Source of the DNA: Chitinimonas viridis
GTDB taxonomy: Bacteria > Pseudomonadota > Gammaproteobacteria > Burkholderiales > Chitinimonadaceae
Direction: 5' to 3'
Length of the DNA: 64,000 bases
Assembly: GCF_030409555.1 (NCBI RefSeq)
Contig: NZ_JAUFPU010000001.1
Location: forward strand, 62,001-126,000
In this document: piece after piece, positions 41,329 to 48,835 of the stretch
How the letters are laid out: the number at the start of each line of letters is the position of its first letter
How positions within the stretch are numbered: position 1 is the first letter of the stretch
Made by a program: the position numbers and the translations under genes
Notes under the pieces: model-generated
The model's input: the letters and a program-made list of their open reading frames with translations, nothing else
Told to the model about the DNA's origin: nothing
Database searches by the model: none

Positions 41329-41811
41329 CTAGTGCTGCCGCGCTATCACCGCAATCAAGCCCTCGCTGGCATCCTCTATCAGGTCCAGCACCCGCTCGAA
41401 ACCTGCATCACCACCATAGTAGGGATCAGGCACTTCGCCATCGCGATCCAGCGTGCCATACGACAGGAACAACTGGACCTTATGCCGCAATGGCGCAGGG
41501 CAAAGGGCGTGCAGGTTGGCCAGATTGTCGCCATCCATGGCCAGCACCAGATCGAAGCGCTCGAAGTCTGCCGCCACTACCTGCCGCGCACGCTGGCCGG
41601 ACAAGTCATAGCCACGCCGCAAGGCATGTTGTTGGGAGCGGCGGTCCGGTTGCTCGCCCACATGGTAGGCATGGGTGCCGGCCGAATCGATCAACAAGCC
41701 GAGACCGGCCGCCTCGCTGCGGCTACGGAAAACGCCCTCGGCCGTGGGCGAGCGGCAGATATTGCCCATGCAGACCATCAAGACAGAACCTATCTTGCTG
41801 TTTTTATTCAT
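41329..41811 (-). CDS. low-molecular-weight protein-tyrosine phosphatase
   Basis: 160 aa phosphatase of the LMW-PTP family. The P-loop CMGNICR (CX5R, Cys14-Arg20) follows VLMV; the general acid Asp lies in DPYYGGDAGFERV. Members act on tyrosine kinases of capsule synthesis (Wzb) or other phosphoproteins; no capsule gene is adjacent, so the target is unknown. Monocistronic, followed by a hairpin. Confidence 0.93.
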   Translation of the reverse strand: MNKNSKIGSVLMVCMGNICRSPTAEGVFRSRSEAAGLGLLIDSAGTHAYHVGEQPDRRSQQHALRRGYDLSGQRARQVVAADFERFDLVLAMDGDNLANLHALCPAPLRHKVQLFLSYGTLDRDGEVPDPYYGGDAGFERVLDLIEDASEGLIAVIARQH

Positions 41812-42038
41812 TAATTAGTCAAATAACGAATACAGAAAGGCGCGATTTTACGGTGAAACGGGTATGACTGTGTATAAATAAAACAGAGACTTAGTGGCTC
41901 ATCTGAGGCCTGCATAGTGCGCAACCACCAAGACCCGCTACTGGTATCGACCTACATAAATTCAAGCTCACAGGACCGGAACCCACCCCATTGTGGTCAT
42001 TGCACTCCCGCATAAAGGCCGGAACGCTTTGCGGCTCA

Positions 42039-42623
42039 TCACTTTGGCTCGGTTTCCACCGGCTTGCCCCCGCCCCCCATCAATGCCGCCAAGCTCTCGC
42101 TATCCGCGGTCAGACCGGCCAGCGCACATTGTCTGACCATGTCGATGGAAAGCTCGACGCGCATATTGTTGCTTGTCCCCTCCTGCGCAGACATCGCAAG
42201 ATAGGTCGCCGAAGCCGCGTTGGCCACCTTGGCGACCTGTGCCTGCCGGCGTACCTGCACGGCGGCGGAGAAGGCCGAGTTAATGTCTGAGCGCAGGGTA
42301 TTGGCCGCGCCGGAAAGGCCGGACCAACTGTCCTTGTATTTGCTGACCGAAGGGGCAATCACCGCGCCCGCGATGGCACCCACCCAGCCTATGGCAATGC
42401 TGGCGTAGCCTGCCTCATTGCCGGTTTTCTCGTAGAAATTGGCCACTTCGCGGCAGAACTTGTTGGCCGCAACATTGGCCTTGCGCGCCTCCACAGCGGT
42501 GCAGTTCTCGCCCAAGCAGGGCGAATCCGCAGTAGTCTCGCCACCGTTCCACGGGTAGACGGCGGTGGACGCACAGCCGGCCAGGGATACGCCCAGGCAG
42601 GCAATGATGGCTTTCTGGAACAT
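42039..42623 (-). CDS. putative lipoprotein with glycine-zipper-like segment
   Basis: 194 aa. The lipobox LAGC (Cys17) after MFQKAIIACLGVS predicts an outer- or inner-membrane lipoprotein. The chain holds a hydrophobic segment (ASIAIGWVGAIAGAVIAPS) reminiscent of a glycine zipper and an Ala-rich helical part. Cys pairs occur near the N-terminus (SPCLGENC). No family recognised. Upstream sequence AGGAGG supports the start. Confidence 0.75.
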   Translation of the reverse strand: MFQKAIIACLGVSLAGCASTAVYPWNGGETTADSPCLGENCTAVEARKANVAANKFCREVANFYEKTGNEAGYASIAIGWVGAIAGAVIAPSVSKYKDSWSGLSGAANTLRSDINSAFSAAVQVRRQAQVAKVANAASATYLAMSAQEGTSNNMRVELSIDMVRQCALAGLTADSESLAALMGGGGKPVETEPK

Positions 42624-42732
42624 GATGCTTCCTCCTTGTCGTTATGAGCGGTACGGGAACCCGCCAGCAGCCGGCCAATTAGGCATAGCACCCGCCCACC
42701 ACAAACCAAAGGAAACACCCCGACGCGCCTTT

Positions 42733-42857
42733 AGAGCGGCTAACAAAACCCAGCGTAGCGTTTCTGGCAAGGTGTGCGAGCGCTGGCGCGTGCAGCAAAC
42801 AGTACGGGGTACGGCAAGCTCGCACAGCAACGCCAGAAGGATTTTGTTAGCCTCGCT
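42733..42857 (-). repeat. Correia-like inverted-repeat element, copy 4
   Basis: About 125 bp; begins AGAGCGGCTAACAAAACCC and ends ATTTTGTTAGCCTCGCT. In reverse orientation it aligns almost throughout with copy 3, including GCGAGCTTGCCGTACCCCG and TACTGTTTGCTGCACGCG. The right end runs exactly into the stop codon of the lipoprotein gene at 42857. Confidence 0.78.
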
Positions 42858-43192
42858 TATTCCTGCCGCGTCAGCACCACCCCATCTACCGTCATCTGCC
42901 ACCTGCCTTCCACCTCGCGCGGTGGGACGGACACGACAAAGGTGGCCGACATAGGCCCGATGCCCACCTCGAAGTTATCGCCCTGGAAGCCCTGGAGCGG
43001 GCCATTGACGGATTTGGAGGTACTGCCATCCACCCGCTTGTAGGCCACACTGCCGTCCTGGCTGATGGACAGGTACATATTGGCGGCCTGCCACTCTCCC
43101 ACATAAGCGGCCTTGGCCGCCGGAACGGGCTCGCCACAGGCGGCCAGCAGGGCCACCAGGCCCAGCAGCAATATGGATTTGCGTATCAACAT
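42857..43192 (-). CDS. small lipoprotein of unknown function
   Basis: 111 aa with lipobox LAAC (Cys18) after MLIRKSILLLGLVALLAAC. The mature part is a small beta-rich domain (YVGEWQAANMYLSISQDGSVAYKRV, GRWQMTVDGVVLTR). GGGAG lies upstream of the ATG at 43192; a longer frame to 43366 has no support. A Correia-like element abuts its stop codon, so the end of the mRNA may be in the repeat. Confidence 0.75.
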   Translation of the reverse strand: MLIRKSILLLGLVALLAACGEPVPAAKAAYVGEWQAANMYLSISQDGSVAYKRVDGSTSKSVNGPLQGFQGDNFEVGIGPMSATFVVSVPPREVEGRWQMTVDGVVLTRQE

Positions 43193-43362
43193 ACGGGTGC
43201 TCCCAGGCGTTGAAAAGTGATCCAGTCCAGTATCGCCAACGGCCTGCCATGAACTCAAGTCATTGCTGGGTACTGACGGACTGAGCTGGCGCCAGGCGTC
43301 GGCGCGGACTGCACCAGCAGGCACTGCAGGTTCTGGCTGGCTGCGCCTGCTGGCAATGTCAC

Positions 43363-45237
43363 TCAATACACATCGCGCCGGTATCGGCCAGCCTGCGCCA
43401 ATGACGCCAGCGCCGCCTCGCCCAACAACTCGGTGAGTACCGCATGCACCGTGGGTGCCATGCCGGCTGCGCTGCCGCAGATATAGAGGGCTGCACCGCG
43501 CTCCACCCAGGCGATCACCTCATCGCCCGCCTCGCGCAGCAGGTCTTGCACATAGATGCGTGCCGCCTGGTCGCGCGAGAAGGCGGTATCCAACCGGGCC
43601 AGCGTACCGTCTGCCTGCCAGGCAGCCAGTTCGTCGCGGTAGTAGTAATCGTGTGCTGCCTGCCGTTCGCCAAAGATCAGCCAGTGCTCGCCGCCAGAGG
43701 CCGCCTTGAGGTGCGCCCGCAGACTGGCAAGGCCGGTGCCATTGCCGATGAGTATCATGGGTACGAGCTGGACAGGCAGATGAAAGCCTGGATTGCTGCG
43801 TATATGCAGCCGCACCTTCCCCTCCAGCGGGGCATGCTCGGTCAGCCAGCCAGAGCCCAGGCTCAGCTCGTCTCCCAGCTTGATCTGCCGCACCAACAGT
43901 TCCAGCCGGCCATCGTCCGGCACCGACGCGATAGAGTATTCACGCGGCCGCAGGGGCTTGAGCTGTGCCAGCAAGGAGGGGATATCCGCCGCTGGCGCCT
44001 CCGGCCATACGCTGTTGGCCAAGGCGGTTTGCAGGCTGCAGGTGCTACCTTCGTAGGCCACGGCCTGTTCGCCGTCCCAACCTTGCTGGGCCAGCCATGC
44101 CTGCACCCTGGCTGGTGGATGCTGCGGCAGTATCTCCACGATATCGCCCGATTGCCAGACCAGGAGGTCATCAGCCGGCGGCGCCAGCGCAATATGAAAG
44201 GCGCCTGCGCCCAGACTGCCAGGATTGAGCCGCCTGCGGTGAACCAGCCGCCATTCATCGAACCTTGGGCCTTGCCATGCAGGCGCCATCTGGCCGGTCA
44301 GCTCGGTCAGCCGGGTTTGCCAGGCAGCGACGGCGGACGGGTCGCCCTGGTCTACTTCGATGCGCTCAAACAAGGCCGTTGCCCCCTGCCCCGCCAGCCA
44401 GGCATCCAACTGGCGGCCAAAGCCGCAGAAGTGCGGGTAGTGGCTATCTCCCAGGGCCAGCAGGCCATAGTGGAGACCCGCCAGCTTGGCGCTGCGGCCC
44501 AATTGACGGGCAAACGCCTGAGCACCATCGGGTGCCTCGCCCTCGCCGAAGGTGCTGACCACCAGCAAGGCGCGCTGGTAGTCCGCCAGATCGGCCACAG
44601 TCAGCGTCCCCAGCGGCTTGATGACCACATGCAAGCCTGCAGCCTGCAGCGCCGCAGCGGTTTTTTCGGCCAGCTCCTCGGCGTGGCCGGTCTGGCTGGC
44701 GTGGGCAACCAGCACGGCCTGGTTGGCGGTCACATCGCGGCGCGGCGCACGCTGCAAGGCATAGCAGGCCAGTGCGGCCAGTACCGCACCCAGCAGGCTC
44801 CCACCATAACCGCCCCATGCCTGATGCTGGCGCACCAGTGCGGCAAACGCGTGCCGGCCACGCGGCCGTGGCAATGCTTTGCCGTTGTAGGGGTTGAGAT
44901 AGCGCAGCTCTGGCCCCGCTACACCGGCCAGCAGCACCACGGCAGCATGGCCGGCAGCAGTGGGCGGCTGCACGGCCACGACCTGCCCCGGCCCAAACGC
45001 CTCGTGGGCGTGAGCGCGCAGTTGCACCGCACTCAAGGGCTGGCCTGCTGCGTCAACCTGGGTCGCTACCGGATCCAGCAGGCGCTGCAGGCTAGGCTGC
45101 CACCAGCGGGCCGCGCTGCTCAGCAAGGCCAGCAGCAGGACCACTGCCGCCAAAGTTGCCAGGCCGTAGCGCAATCCCGCCGGCAACTTCGCGATATCTG
45201 CCCCGCCCCGCCGTAAAACCGCGACGCCAGCTTTCAC
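43363..45237 (-). CDS. membrane flavoreductase with PepSY-like and flavodoxin domains
   Basis: 624 aa. Two membrane helices (about residues 24-42 and 144-161) enclose a periplasmic PepSY-like part with [11 protein letters not shown] and [20 protein letters not shown] flavodoxin (FMN) domain follows ([43 protein letters not shown]), then an FAD domain (REYSIASV) and an NADPH domain ([23 protein letters not shown]). Similar to sulfite-reductase flavoprotein. GTG at 45237 overlaps the piuC stop as GTGA. It probably reduces ferric chelates brought in by the neighbouring receptor. Confidence 0.85.
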   Translation of the reverse strand: MKAGVAVLRRGGADIAKLPAGLRYGLATLAAVVLLLALLSSAARWWQPSLQRLLDPVATQVDAAGQPLSAVQLRAHAHEAFGPGQVVAVQPPTAAGHAAVVLLAGVAGPELRYLNPYNGKALPRPRGRHAFAALVRQHQAWGGYGGSLLGAVLAALACYALQRAPRRDVTANQAVLVAHASQTGHAEELAEKTAAALQAAGLHVVIKPLGTLTVADLADYQRALLVVSTFGEGEAPDGAQAFARQLGRSAKLAGLHYGLLALGDSHYPHFCGFGRQLDAWLAGQGATALFERIEVDQGDPSAVAAWQTRLTELTGQMAPAWQGPRFDEWRLVHRRRLNPGSLGAGAFHIALAPPADDLLVWQSGDIVEILPQHPPARVQAWLAQQGWDGEQAVAYEGSTCSLQTALANSVWPEAPAADIPSLLAQLKPLRPREYSIASVPDDGRLELLVRQIKLGDELSLGSGWLTEHAPLEGKVRLHIRSNPGFHLPVQLVPMILIGNGTGLASLRAHLKAASGGEHWLIFGERQAAHDYYYRDELAAWQADGTLARLDTAFSRDQAARIYVQDLLREAGDEVIAWVERGAALYICGSAAGMAPTVHAVLTELLGEAALASLAQAGRYRRDVY

Positions 45238-45914
45238 AGTTCGGCCCACATGCGCAGCAGGTTGTGATAGTGGCCTGTCAGCGCCAGGGTTTCTTCGTTG
45301 TCACCCACACGGCTGCGCAAACGCTGCAGGGTCTGGTCCAGATCAAACAGCATGCTGCGGCGGGCATCGTCGCGCACCATGCTCTGAGTCCAGAAGAACG
45401 AGCAGATACGGGCACCTCGCGTCACCGGCTCTACCTTGTGCAGGCTGGTGGAGGGGTAAAGAATCAGGTCGCCGGCCGGCAGCTTGACCTCATGGCTGCC
45501 ATAGGTGTCCACCACCACCAGCTCGCCGCCTTCGTACTCGTCCGGGTCGCACAAGAACAAGGTGGAAGACAGGTCGGTACGCAGGCTGAGATGGCTGCCA
45601 TGTACCCCCCGGATGGCGCCATCCACATGCAGGCCATAGTGCTCGCCGCCTTCGTAGCAGTTGAACAGGGGCGGAACCGTGCGCAAGGGCAAAGCCGCCG
45701 AGACGAACAGGGGGTGGGCATACAGTGCCCGCAGCACCGCTTCGCCCAATTGCTTTGCCAACGGGCCATCAACGGGCAGTTGCCGGTTGCGTTTTACCTG
45801 GGCACCCTGCTCACCCACGGTGGCACGGCCATCTGCCCAATCCGCCTCATCCAGCAAGCGGCGGAATTCAGCCACCTGTTCTCGGCTCAGCACTTCGGGG
45901 ATATGCAGCATCAT
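45234..45914 (-). CDS. piuC: Fe(II)/2-oxoglutarate dioxygenase PiuC (PKHD hydroxylase)
   Basis: 226 aa enzyme of the YbiX/PiuC family, usually encoded beside catecholate siderophore receptors. Fe ligands H96 and D98 (YGLHVDGAI) and H159 ([10 protein letters not shown]), with Arg166 or Arg169 (VTRGAR) for 2-oxoglutarate. The C-terminal [25 protein letters not shown] is the family end. It lies between the TonB receptor and the flavoreductase in one iron-uptake operon; a terminator hairpin after the receptor may partially separate them. Confidence 0.93.
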   Translation of the reverse strand: MMLHIPEVLSREQVAEFRRLLDEADWADGRATVGEQGAQVKRNRQLPVDGPLAKQLGEAVLRALYAHPLFVSAALPLRTVPPLFNCYEGGEHYGLHVDGAIRGVHGSHLSLRTDLSSTLFLCDPDEYEGGELVVVDTYGSHEVKLPAGDLILYPSTSLHKVEPVTRGARICSFFWTQSMVRDDARRSMLFDLDQTLQRLRSRVGDNEETLALTGHYHNLLRMWAEL

Positions 45915-46001
45915 GGCGGTGGCTCCTCAACAAGATCGCCTGAAACGGGTTGGGTCATGTCAGTGCATGGCATGGCTCACCCGGTAGTGCGGGAAGTAGA
46001 A

Positions 46002-46027
46002 CAGCCCCTCCCTTGCGGGAGGGGCTG
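46002..46027 (-). terminator. GC-rich hairpin after the siderophore receptor
   Basis: CAGCCCCTCCC pairs perfectly with GGGAGGGGCTG (4-nt loop) 24 bases past the receptor stop; the minus-strand tail TTCT is short. It lies before piuC and could attenuate readthrough. Confidence 0.6.
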
Positions 46028-46050
46028 CCAGTGCGCTTGCTATCCTGCGA

Positions 46051-48339
46051 TCAGAACAGGAAGTTGGCGGTCAGGCGAGCCGAGCGCGGCGTGCCAGGGC
46101 GATAGCGGGCACCGCTGTTGTTCACCGTGGACACATATTCCTTGTCGGCCAGGTTGTACACGTTCAGCTGCAGATTCATGTTCTTGCTGACGTCGTACAC
46201 TGCCATGGCGTCAAACACCCAGTAATCCGGCACCTGCACCAGCGGGTTGGTAGCCGTATTGATATTGGTGCTGCTCGAACGTGCCACCGAATCCATATAG
46301 CGTGCGCCACCACCAATGGTCAGGCCGAAGGGCAGCTTATAGGTGGTCCAGCTGGTGAAGGTCAGCTTGGGCGACCACTGGATCACGCCACCATCGGTCA
46401 GGTTGGTGCCCGAACGATTGCCACGGGTGATCTTGGGGTCCATATAGGCCAGGCCGGCACTGATCTGCCAGTTCTGGGTCAGGATGCCTGCAGCACCCAG
46501 TTCCACGCCCTGCACCCGGCGCTTGCCCACAGGCAAGGTGCTGCCGTCGGTGTTGGTCACGAACTCGTTGTCGTTCTCGCTGCGGTAGATCGCGGCGGTC
46601 AGCGCCAGCTTGTCGCCCAGCACATCCCACTTGGTGCCCAGCTCGATGTTGCTACCCTTTTGCGGATCGGCATTGGGGTTGTTGGCACCATTGGTGGTCA
46701 CCAGCGAGAAGTTGGCGCTACCGGGTGGCAGTTGCGAAGTAGCGTAGGAGAAGTAGACGCTGCCCTTCTCGGCCGGCTTGTACAGTGCCCCTATCTTCCA
46801 GCTCACCAGATTGTCAGAACCACTGACCGAGCCGGCCACCGGCGTACCTACCGGCAAGGTCGGATGGCTGGTTGCCGTCGACAGGCTGATGCTGTTGGTC
46901 TCGGTCTTGTAATGCTCTACGCGCACGCCGCCATTGATCTGGAAGGCGTCGGACAGCTTGATGGTGTCGAAGGCATACAGCGCAGCCGTGGTGGTCTCGC
47001 CCTTGGTGCGGGCACCAGTCGGCGCCATTGCGGCAAAGCGTGCGTTCGGGTTGGGATGGTACAGATTGGCAGCATCGGTAGTCTGGCCAGCAACTGCGCC
47101 CAGGGTGTTGTTACGCTGCGATTCGTAGATCACCTCGGCACCGGCACTGATGCTGTGCTTCACGGCACCGGTCGCCAGTTCGGCGGTCAGGTTGGTCTGG
47201 TTGGTCAGGATGACGTTTTCCTGATCCTTGCCCTGGCGGCTACGGTTCACCGTCCAGTTGGCAGGGTTGGCATCGGCCACATTGGCCGCAGCCAAGGCGC
47301 TTACACCGGTCAGCACATAGTCCTGGCTGGACTTACCGTAGCGCGAGGTATTGCGCAGAGTGACGCCAGGGGCGAAATCATGCTCGAAACGGGCGGTGAA
47401 CATATCGGCCACCACATCGTCCTTGTCGCTCAGGGCGCCGTAGAAGTTCTCGCTGTCCACCTTGGCCTGCGGCTTGCCCACCAGGGCGGCGTTGTAGTAA
47501 CCCTGCAGGCCTATGGTTGGCACCGCGCCATCAGGGCGGTTTTCCTGGTCTACATGCAGCAGGTAGAAGTAGGCGCGGGTAGGCGTATTCAGGCCGAATG
47601 CCAGCGAAGGCGCCACGCCCCAGCTGTTGTTCTCCACCTGGTCGCGGCCGGTCACGCCGCTGTCCTGCAGCATCAGGTTCAGGCGGAAGGCTGCGCCTTC
47701 GATGTCCAGCTTGCGGTTCATGTCCAGCGTGGCGCGCTTGTAACTGCCGCTACCCAGGCCCACGGTGCCGGAGGTGGCGCTATCCAGGGTGGGCAGCTTG
47801 GTGCCCATGTTGACATAGCCCGAGGCGGCGCCACGGCCGTTGTCGGCACCGGCTGGGCCCTTGGCAATCTCTACCTGGTCGGTATTGAAGGTATCGCGGC
47901 TGATGGTGCCCAGGTCGCGGATGTTATCGACAAAGATGCTGCCCTGGGTATCAAAGCCGCGCATGAAGATGGAATCGCCGGTGGCGGTATTGCCGTTCTC
48001 GCCCAGCAGCAGGGTGATACCGGGGGTGTTGCGCAGGGCTTCGGACAGCGTCGTCGCGGCTTGCTCCAGCAGCAGTTCCTTCTTGATCACGGTAATGGTC
48101 TGGGGTGTATCCAGCAGCGGCTGGGTCAGCTTGGGCGAGCTGGCCTTATCAGCCTTGTAAGCGGGCGCATCTGTAGTGGCGCTGGCCTTCACATTCACGG
48201 TGGGCAGCGTGGCGTCGCTCTTCTTTTCTGCAGCCACTTCGGCTGCCATAGCCGGCACAGCCAGCATCAGGGCCGATGCCAGGGCTGTGGTCTTGAGCAG
48301 CGTGGTATCGCCATGCTTCTTGCTGATGATGTAAGCCAT
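46051..48339 (-). CDS. TonB-dependent catecholate siderophore receptor (Fiu/PiuA-like)
   Basis: 762 aa outer-membrane receptor. Signal peptide after MAYIISKKHGDTTLLKTTALASA. The plug has TPQTITVIKKELLLEQAATTLSEALRNTPG (TonB-box and plug start), and the barrel ends with PRSARLTANFLF (aromatic end). The ATG at 48339 has GAGGGAG upstream; the longer frame to 48513 is not supported. The neighbours piuC and flavoreductase, and the Fur-box-like promoter upstream, indicate iron-siderophore uptake energised by TonB. Confidence 0.92.
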   Translation of the reverse strand: MAYIISKKHGDTTLLKTTALASALMLAVPAMAAEVAAEKKSDATLPTVNVKASATTDAPAYKADKASSPKLTQPLLDTPQTITVIKKELLLEQAATTLSEALRNTPGITLLLGENGNTATGDSIFMRGFDTQGSIFVDNIRDLGTISRDTFNTDQVEIAKGPAGADNGRGAASGYVNMGTKLPTLDSATSGTVGLGSGSYKRATLDMNRKLDIEGAAFRLNLMLQDSGVTGRDQVENNSWGVAPSLAFGLNTPTRAYFYLLHVDQENRPDGAVPTIGLQGYYNAALVGKPQAKVDSENFYGALSDKDDVVADMFTARFEHDFAPGVTLRNTSRYGKSSQDYVLTGVSALAAANVADANPANWTVNRSRQGKDQENVILTNQTNLTAELATGAVKHSISAGAEVIYESQRNNTLGAVAGQTTDAANLYHPNPNARFAAMAPTGARTKGETTTAALYAFDTIKLSDAFQINGGVRVEHYKTETNSISLSTATSHPTLPVGTPVAGSVSGSDNLVSWKIGALYKPAEKGSVYFSYATSQLPPGSANFSLVTTNGANNPNADPQKGSNIELGTKWDVLGDKLALTAAIYRSENDNEFVTNTDGSTLPVGKRRVQGVELGAAGILTQNWQISAGLAYMDPKITRGNRSGTNLTDGGVIQWSPKLTFTSWTTYKLPFGLTIGGGARYMDSVARSSSTNINTATNPLVQVPDYWVFDAMAVYDVSKNMNLQLNVYNLADKEYVSTVNNSGARYRPGTPRSARLTANFLF

Positions 48340-48511
48340 CGGTACTACTCCCTCTTTGTATGGTCTGAATCTGAAAACCTGGACCAAAGCCGGACTGCCG
48401 ACCTTGGCAGGGCAACACGCAGCTGCCTGGTGCTTGCTGGCCGGCAATCCGGTGCCGTAGCCAGTACACGCAGCCAGCGCACTACCCGAAATCCATAAAC
48501 CCCCAGCAGGC
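48340..48511 (-). other. leader between the terminator and the receptor start
   Basis: About 170 bp upstream of the receptor ATG on the minus strand. No convincing promoter is visible here (only a weak TTGGTC/CATACA pair), so receptor expression may depend on readthrough of the preceding terminator from the Fur-box promoter or on an unrecognised promoter. Confidence 0.4.
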
Positions 48512-48541
48512 AAAAAAATCCGGCGCCTTCCCGGGCGCCGG
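48512..48541 (-). terminator. strong intrinsic terminator upstream of the receptor gene
   Basis: On the minus strand CCGGCGCC and GGCGCCGG form a perfect 8-bp GC stem (6-nt loop) followed by A and seven T. It is a textbook rho-independent terminator placed upstream, not downstream, of the siderophore receptor. Confidence 0.85.
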
Positions 48542-48686
48542 TTAATCCATACTGGGTGGTGACGCGAGAGCCGCTAGGCTCCCTAGCCGCGGCACAACAC
48601 TTGATGTGTGCAGCCGCTTGGTCTGATTTGCAGCCCCAACAACTCGCTTCCCGATCGCAACCGCCGAGACCCGCAGCACCAGATGC
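48512..48686 (-). ncRNA. candidate iron-regulated small RNA or attenuated leader
   Basis: A transcript starting about 7 nt after the -10 (near 48685) would run about 170 nt to the strong terminator at 48512-48541. No ORF with a ribosome-binding site is apparent. An internal hairpin (GCGGCTAGG/CCTAGCGGC, one mismatch) lies near 48570-48594. The order Fur box, promoter, non-coding stretch, terminator matches Fur-repressed small RNAs such as NrrF or RyhB in layout. It may instead be a conditional leader of the receptor mRNA. Confidence 0.5.
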
Positions 48687-48691
48687 ACTGT

Positions 48692-48720
48692 ATATTACCG
48701 ATAACCATTCTCATTTGCAA
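48692..48720 (-). promoter_or_regulatory. sigma70-like promoter with Fur-box-like sequence
   Basis: On the minus strand TTGCAA (48715-48720), a 17-nt spacer and TAATAT (48692-48697) form a good promoter. The spacer contains ATGAGAATGGTTATC, close to the Fur consensus (GATAATGATAATCATTATC). A second AT-rich half-site-like stretch (AGAAATCGTTCTTAA) lies upstream. Iron repression is inferred. Confidence 0.65.
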
Positions 48721-48835
48721 ATATTGTTAAGAACGATTTCTATTTATCAAATAGCCATTTGTAATGGCTATCAACCATGCAAGGTGCGCCCGCCAAAGGG
48801 CAGGCAAGGCCAGAACGCATGGCATAATCCTGCCC

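Noticed and set aside
43444-45216. 590-codon plus-strand frame opposite the flavoreductase
   Set aside because: The minus-strand protein has complete FMN, FAD and NADPH motifs; the antisense frame has none.
46660-48498. Long open frame (612 codons) on the plus strand opposite the siderophore receptor
   Set aside because: It is antisense to a clear TonB receptor; the translated sequence is Gly/His/Gln-rich with no family features, an effect of high GC in the opposite strand.
48543-48690. Possible cobalamin-type riboswitch in the leader of the TonB receptor
   Set aside because: No B12-box-like sequence was found, and the Fur-like promoter with piuC indicates iron rather than cobalamin.
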